Assembly: GCA_038231495.1 (NCBI GenBank)
Contig: JBBRLG010000054.1
Span: 1-20,249 of the forward strand
Source of the DNA: JBBRLG01 sp038231495
Lineage (GTDB): Bacteria > Planctomycetota > Planctomycetia > Gemmatales > Gemmataceae
Length of the DNA: 20,249 bases
Direction: 5' to 3'
Shown: positions 19,710 through 20,249 of the stretch, piece by piece
How the letters are laid out: the number at the start of each line of letters is the position of its first letter
Position numbering within the stretch: position 1 is the first letter of the stretch
Made by a program: the position numbers and the translations under genes
Notes under the pieces: generated by a model
What the model was told of the DNA's origin: nothing
What the model saw: the letters and a program-made list of their open reading frames with translations, nothing else
Databases searched by the model: none

Positions 19710-20125
19710 GTTATGGAGAAGAACGCGTCGGGGCACGCGAGGACGAAGGCGTCCGGGACCAACCGGGCCGGCCGATCCAACCGTCCTTCGGCGAATTGAG
19801 TGCCGACGAGAAGCAGTGGGGCATGTTCTGTCACATGTCGGCGTTGGCCGGCCTCGTGATCGGCGGCCTATTTTTCGTCGGCCCGTTGGTCTGCTGGCTG
19901 ATGAAAAAGGACACGTCCAAGTTTGTGGACTACCACGGCAAGGAGTCGCTCAACTTCCAGATCACCCTCTTTATCGTTTCCATGATCTGCGTGGTGACGA
20001 TCGTTGGCTGGCTGTTGCTTCCAATCGTTGCAATAATTGCCGTTATCATGCCAATTATCGCGGGCCTGAAGGCGAACGAAGGGGAACTCTACCAATACCC
20101 GTACATCCTCCGCCGTATTAAGTAA
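19706..20125 (+). CDS. DUF4870 (Tic20-like) membrane protein
   Basis: A 139-residue protein with a polar N-terminus (about 35 residues), then DEKQWGMFCHMSALAGLVIGG, a first membrane segment ending near VGPLVCWLMKKD, the family mark FVDYHGKESLNFQITLFI, two further hydrophobic segments (SMICVVTIVGWLLLPIVAIIAVIMPII) and a YQYPYILRRIK tail. This is a complete DUF4870 protein; function is unknown. The ATG overlaps the larC stop (ATGA), so the two are translationally coupled, though a functional link is not evident. Confidence 0.9.
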   Translation: MSYGEERVGAREDEGVRDQPGRPIQPSFGELSADEKQWGMFCHMSALAGLVIGGLFFVGPLVCWLMKKDTSKFVDYHGKESLNFQITLFIVSMICVVTIVGWLLLPIVAIIAVIMPIIAGLKANEGELYQYPYILRRIK

Positions 20126-20249
20126 TCAAAGGCGAGCGTCGGGGGGGGGCACACCGCGGAGGGGGGGGTCGGAAAAAATTGGGGAGACGCCCCGCGGCCA
20201 CCGACGTTTCGGGGGAGCGTCCCCGGCGGCGGCGCCCCCGCCGCCGCAA
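20126..20249. other. G-rich low-complexity end of window
   Basis: No gene is seen. Two runs of eight or nine G, an A-run (GGAAAAAATTGGGG) and related GGGGAGACGCCCC and GGGGGAGCGTCCCC segments precede a GGCGGCGGCGCCCCCGCCGCC palindrome. These can form hairpins and might end DUF4870 transcription. Sequence quality at such tracts is often poor. Confidence 0.5.

Noticed and set aside
1..20249. tRNA, rRNA or riboswitch genes
   Set aside because: No cloverleaf-type T-loop pattern, rRNA segment or known riboswitch core was recognised on either strand by eye; a covariance scan was not possible.

Overview
The window looks like a GC-rich chromosome segment from a planctomycete, most likely of the Gemmataceae type. 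This is inferred from family content: a DUF4058 protein, a Tat-exported protein, very large multi-pass membrane proteins of unknown function, zinc-ribbon membrane proteins, and a dense field of small toxin-antitoxin (TA) genes. No rRNA or tRNA gene is visible to confirm it.

Region 1 (1-8.5 kb) is a TA-rich accessory island. It holds a 5'-truncated VapC, a methyltransferase-like gene, an antitoxin/PIN pair (1686-2311), an RHH/VapC pair (2599-3248), a minus-strand zinc-finger antitoxin with an unknown toxin-like gene (3431-4109), a MazEF-like pair whose toxin is cut off (4093-4454), an Rpn/DUF4351-type nuclease-like gene (4789-5670), a DUF6883/DUF4926 pair, a DUF433/DUF5615 pair, an unrecognised overlapping pair with a leaderless-looking promoter (7293-7785), and a second minus-strand antitoxin operon ending in a cut-off MazF (7902-8457). 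Six copies (A-F) of a roughly 130-bp repeat punctuate these modules about every 0.9-1.4 kb. The repeat carries a leader (TACAAT box in A, C and D; Shine-Dalgarno-like GGGAG in A, C, D and E), a start codon and the first 17-38 codons of one small gene (protein start MNAVRVETTVEADGEL). No full-length copy of that gene is present. A 133-bp MITE with perfect 12-bp terminal repeats and an 8-bp target duplication lies directly behind the methyltransferase-like gene.

Region 2 (8.5-9.6 kb) is a decayed IS4-type insertion sequence with recognisable inverted ends, followed by a gene-free stretch with repeated TTGGCAAGGGTG motifs.

Region 3 (9.6-18 kb) is more chromosomal: a 1195-residue membrane protein with a receptor-like soluble domain (minus), a DUF3775 + HEPN pair, DUF4058, a Tat-signal protein, and a zinc-ribbon membrane protein (minus). 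Divergent sigma70-like promoters sit at 13.24-13.36 kb. Long GC-rich palindromes lie on both sides of the zinc-ribbon gene.

Region 4 (18-20.25 kb) starts with a 323-bp intergenic element with inverted ends and internal hairpins, then larC (nickel-pincer cofactor synthesis) overlapping a DUF4870 membrane protein gene, and ends in G-rich low-complexity sequence.

The most notable feature is the repeat-punctuated TA array, in which broken genes often keep only their 5' ends. This suggests repeated recombination or deletion at promoter/start-codon repeats. That mechanism is an inference.
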